Shown here in pieces: positions 6,271-6,768 of a DNA stretch of 6,768 nt (position 1 is the first letter of the stretch; the number at the start of each line of letters is the position of its first letter). The notes beneath the pieces were generated by a model. It was not told the origin of the DNA. It saw only the letters and a program-made list of their open reading frames with translations, and made no database searches. The position numbers and the translations under genes were made by a program. This DNA comes from Dehalococcoidales bacterium (GTDB taxonomy: Bacteria; Chloroflexota; Dehalococcoidia; Dehalococcoidales; UBA3254). The stretch lies in assembly GCA_028718465.1 (NCBI GenBank), contig JAQULX010000153.1, positions 1 through 6,768 on the forward strand. Reading direction: 5' to 3'.

Positions 6271-6298
6271 ATTCTAACTAATGGCTTTAGTTTGACAC
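6271..6298 (-). promoter_or_regulatory. Weak candidate sigma-70-type promoter for the 523-aa OmpA gene
   Basis: On the minus strand GTGTCA (6293-6298, 4 of 6 matches to TTGACA) is followed after 16 nt by TAGAAT (6271-6276, 5 of 6 matches to TATAAT), about 40 nt before the start codon at 6229. The position and spacing are suitable, but such matches arise easily in an AT-rich spacer. Confidence 0.3.
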
Positions 6299-6344
6299 CC
6301 TTCTCCTCTGATCTTAACACCCGTACCCCCCTTCTATATTACCT

Positions 6345-6731
6345 TTATATATACTGTATAGATTCGGCTAACAGCTTTGGTTCAAACTGGGTTCCTGATC
6401 TGCTTTTCAACTCTGTCAAGGCTTCTTGTTTGCTAACACCTTTGCGATAGGGCCTTATATTGGTCAGGGCATCATAGGCATCCATTATGGAGAATAATCT
6501 GTCTTCCAGAGGTATTTGTTCTCCTTGTAACCCCTCCGGATACCCCTGCCCGTCCCAGTATTCATGATGATGGAGAATAAGACCAGCGATCGGGGATAAA
6601 GCCTTTGAACGATTGGCGAGATTATATCCTTTTTGAGCATGCTCCTTCATTTTCGCTCTTTCTTCATCAGTCAAAATATCAGGCTTAAATAGTATTTTAT
6701 CCTGGATACTTACTTTTCCCAGGTCATGCAC
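6345..6731 (-). CDS. HD-GYP domain (cyclic-di-GMP phosphodiesterase type), C-terminal part of a gene interrupted by an in-frame stop
   Basis: 128 residues if read from GTG 6731; this GTG is probably not the natural start. HD-GYP enzymes hydrolyse cyclic di-GMP at a metal centre in the cytoplasm. Visible signature, numbered from the GTG: His2-Asp3 and Lys6 in HDLGK, the FKPDILTDEE segment, His31, HHHEYWDGQGYPEGLQG with the metal-binding His pair and the GYP loop at 63-65, then Asp84 in MDAYDALTNIRPYR, and the usual SGTQFEPKL end. All ligands of this half are intact. The same frame stays open and family-like upstream (DDTRKNLVL, then AKVHDLGK), but a TAG at 6738-6740 lies between. The upstream ligands and any sensor domain are outside the window. 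Either the gene is a recent pseudogene, or the TAG is a sequence error near the contig end. TAG ends two other genes here, so recoding is unlikely. It ends 115 bp before the OmpA start. Confidence 0.8.
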   Translation of the reverse strand: MHDLGKVSIQDKILFKPDILTDEERAKMKEHAQKGYNLANRSKALSPIAGLILHHHEYWDGQGYPEGLQGEQIPLEDRLFSIMDAYDALTNIRPYRKGVSKQEALTELKSRSGTQFEPKLLAESIQYI

Positions 6732-6768
6732 CTTGGCCTATAGGACCAGATTTTTTCTTGTATCATCT

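Noticed and set aside
6292..6297. Plus-strand TTGACA as a promoter -35 box
   Set aside because: No good -10 box at the right distance (TAACAC) and no plus-strand gene follows.

Overview
All the genes that can be supported in this window lie on the minus strand, so it reads from right to left. The content points to a Gram-negative (two-membrane) bacterium: two OmpA-family proteins with peptidoglycan-binding domains, two probable lipoproteins, a DUF3943 outer-membrane-type protein and several Sec signal peptides. Moderate GC, strong AAGGAGG-type ribosome binding sites, use of TAA, TGA and TAG stops, and the mix of families (small lmo0937-type membrane protein, BON lipoprotein, OmpA ending in NMRVLFEIIVK) resemble uncultured Desulfobacterota, Nitrospirota or Omnitrophota. 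That placement is an impression from family content, not a demonstrated assignment.

Right end (6345-6768): the C-terminal half of an HD-GYP domain, the cyclic-di-GMP phosphodiesterase type. Its reading frame continues to the window edge but is broken by an in-frame TAG four codons before the catalytic HD pair. A 115-bp spacer with a weak candidate promoter follows, then a 523-residue OmpA-family protein with a novel-looking N-terminal beta domain, a long Ala-rich coiled coil and a canonical OmpA C-terminal domain (4658-6229).

A 95-bp spacer (4563-4657) holds a striking GGGGACATA...TATGTCCCC imperfect inverted repeat plus a tandem CCGGATTYCC repeat, resembling a REP or MITE-like element.

Left of this lies a compact run of seven same-strand genes with gaps of about 18-69 bp and no visible terminator: a secreted protein with a GGGWY...GYNGPW motif and a charged tail, a 48-aa two-helix membrane protein of the lmo0937 type, a BON-domain lipoprotein, a second OmpA-family porin-like protein, a conserved small lipoprotein, a DUF3943 protein fused to an N-terminal carboxypeptidase-regulatory-like domain, and the start of a probable PAP2-family phosphatase that runs off the left edge. 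All seven products are predicted to be exported or membrane-bound, so the run reads as one envelope operon, plausibly tied to envelope maintenance or stress. No RNA gene, CRISPR array or transposase gene was seen.
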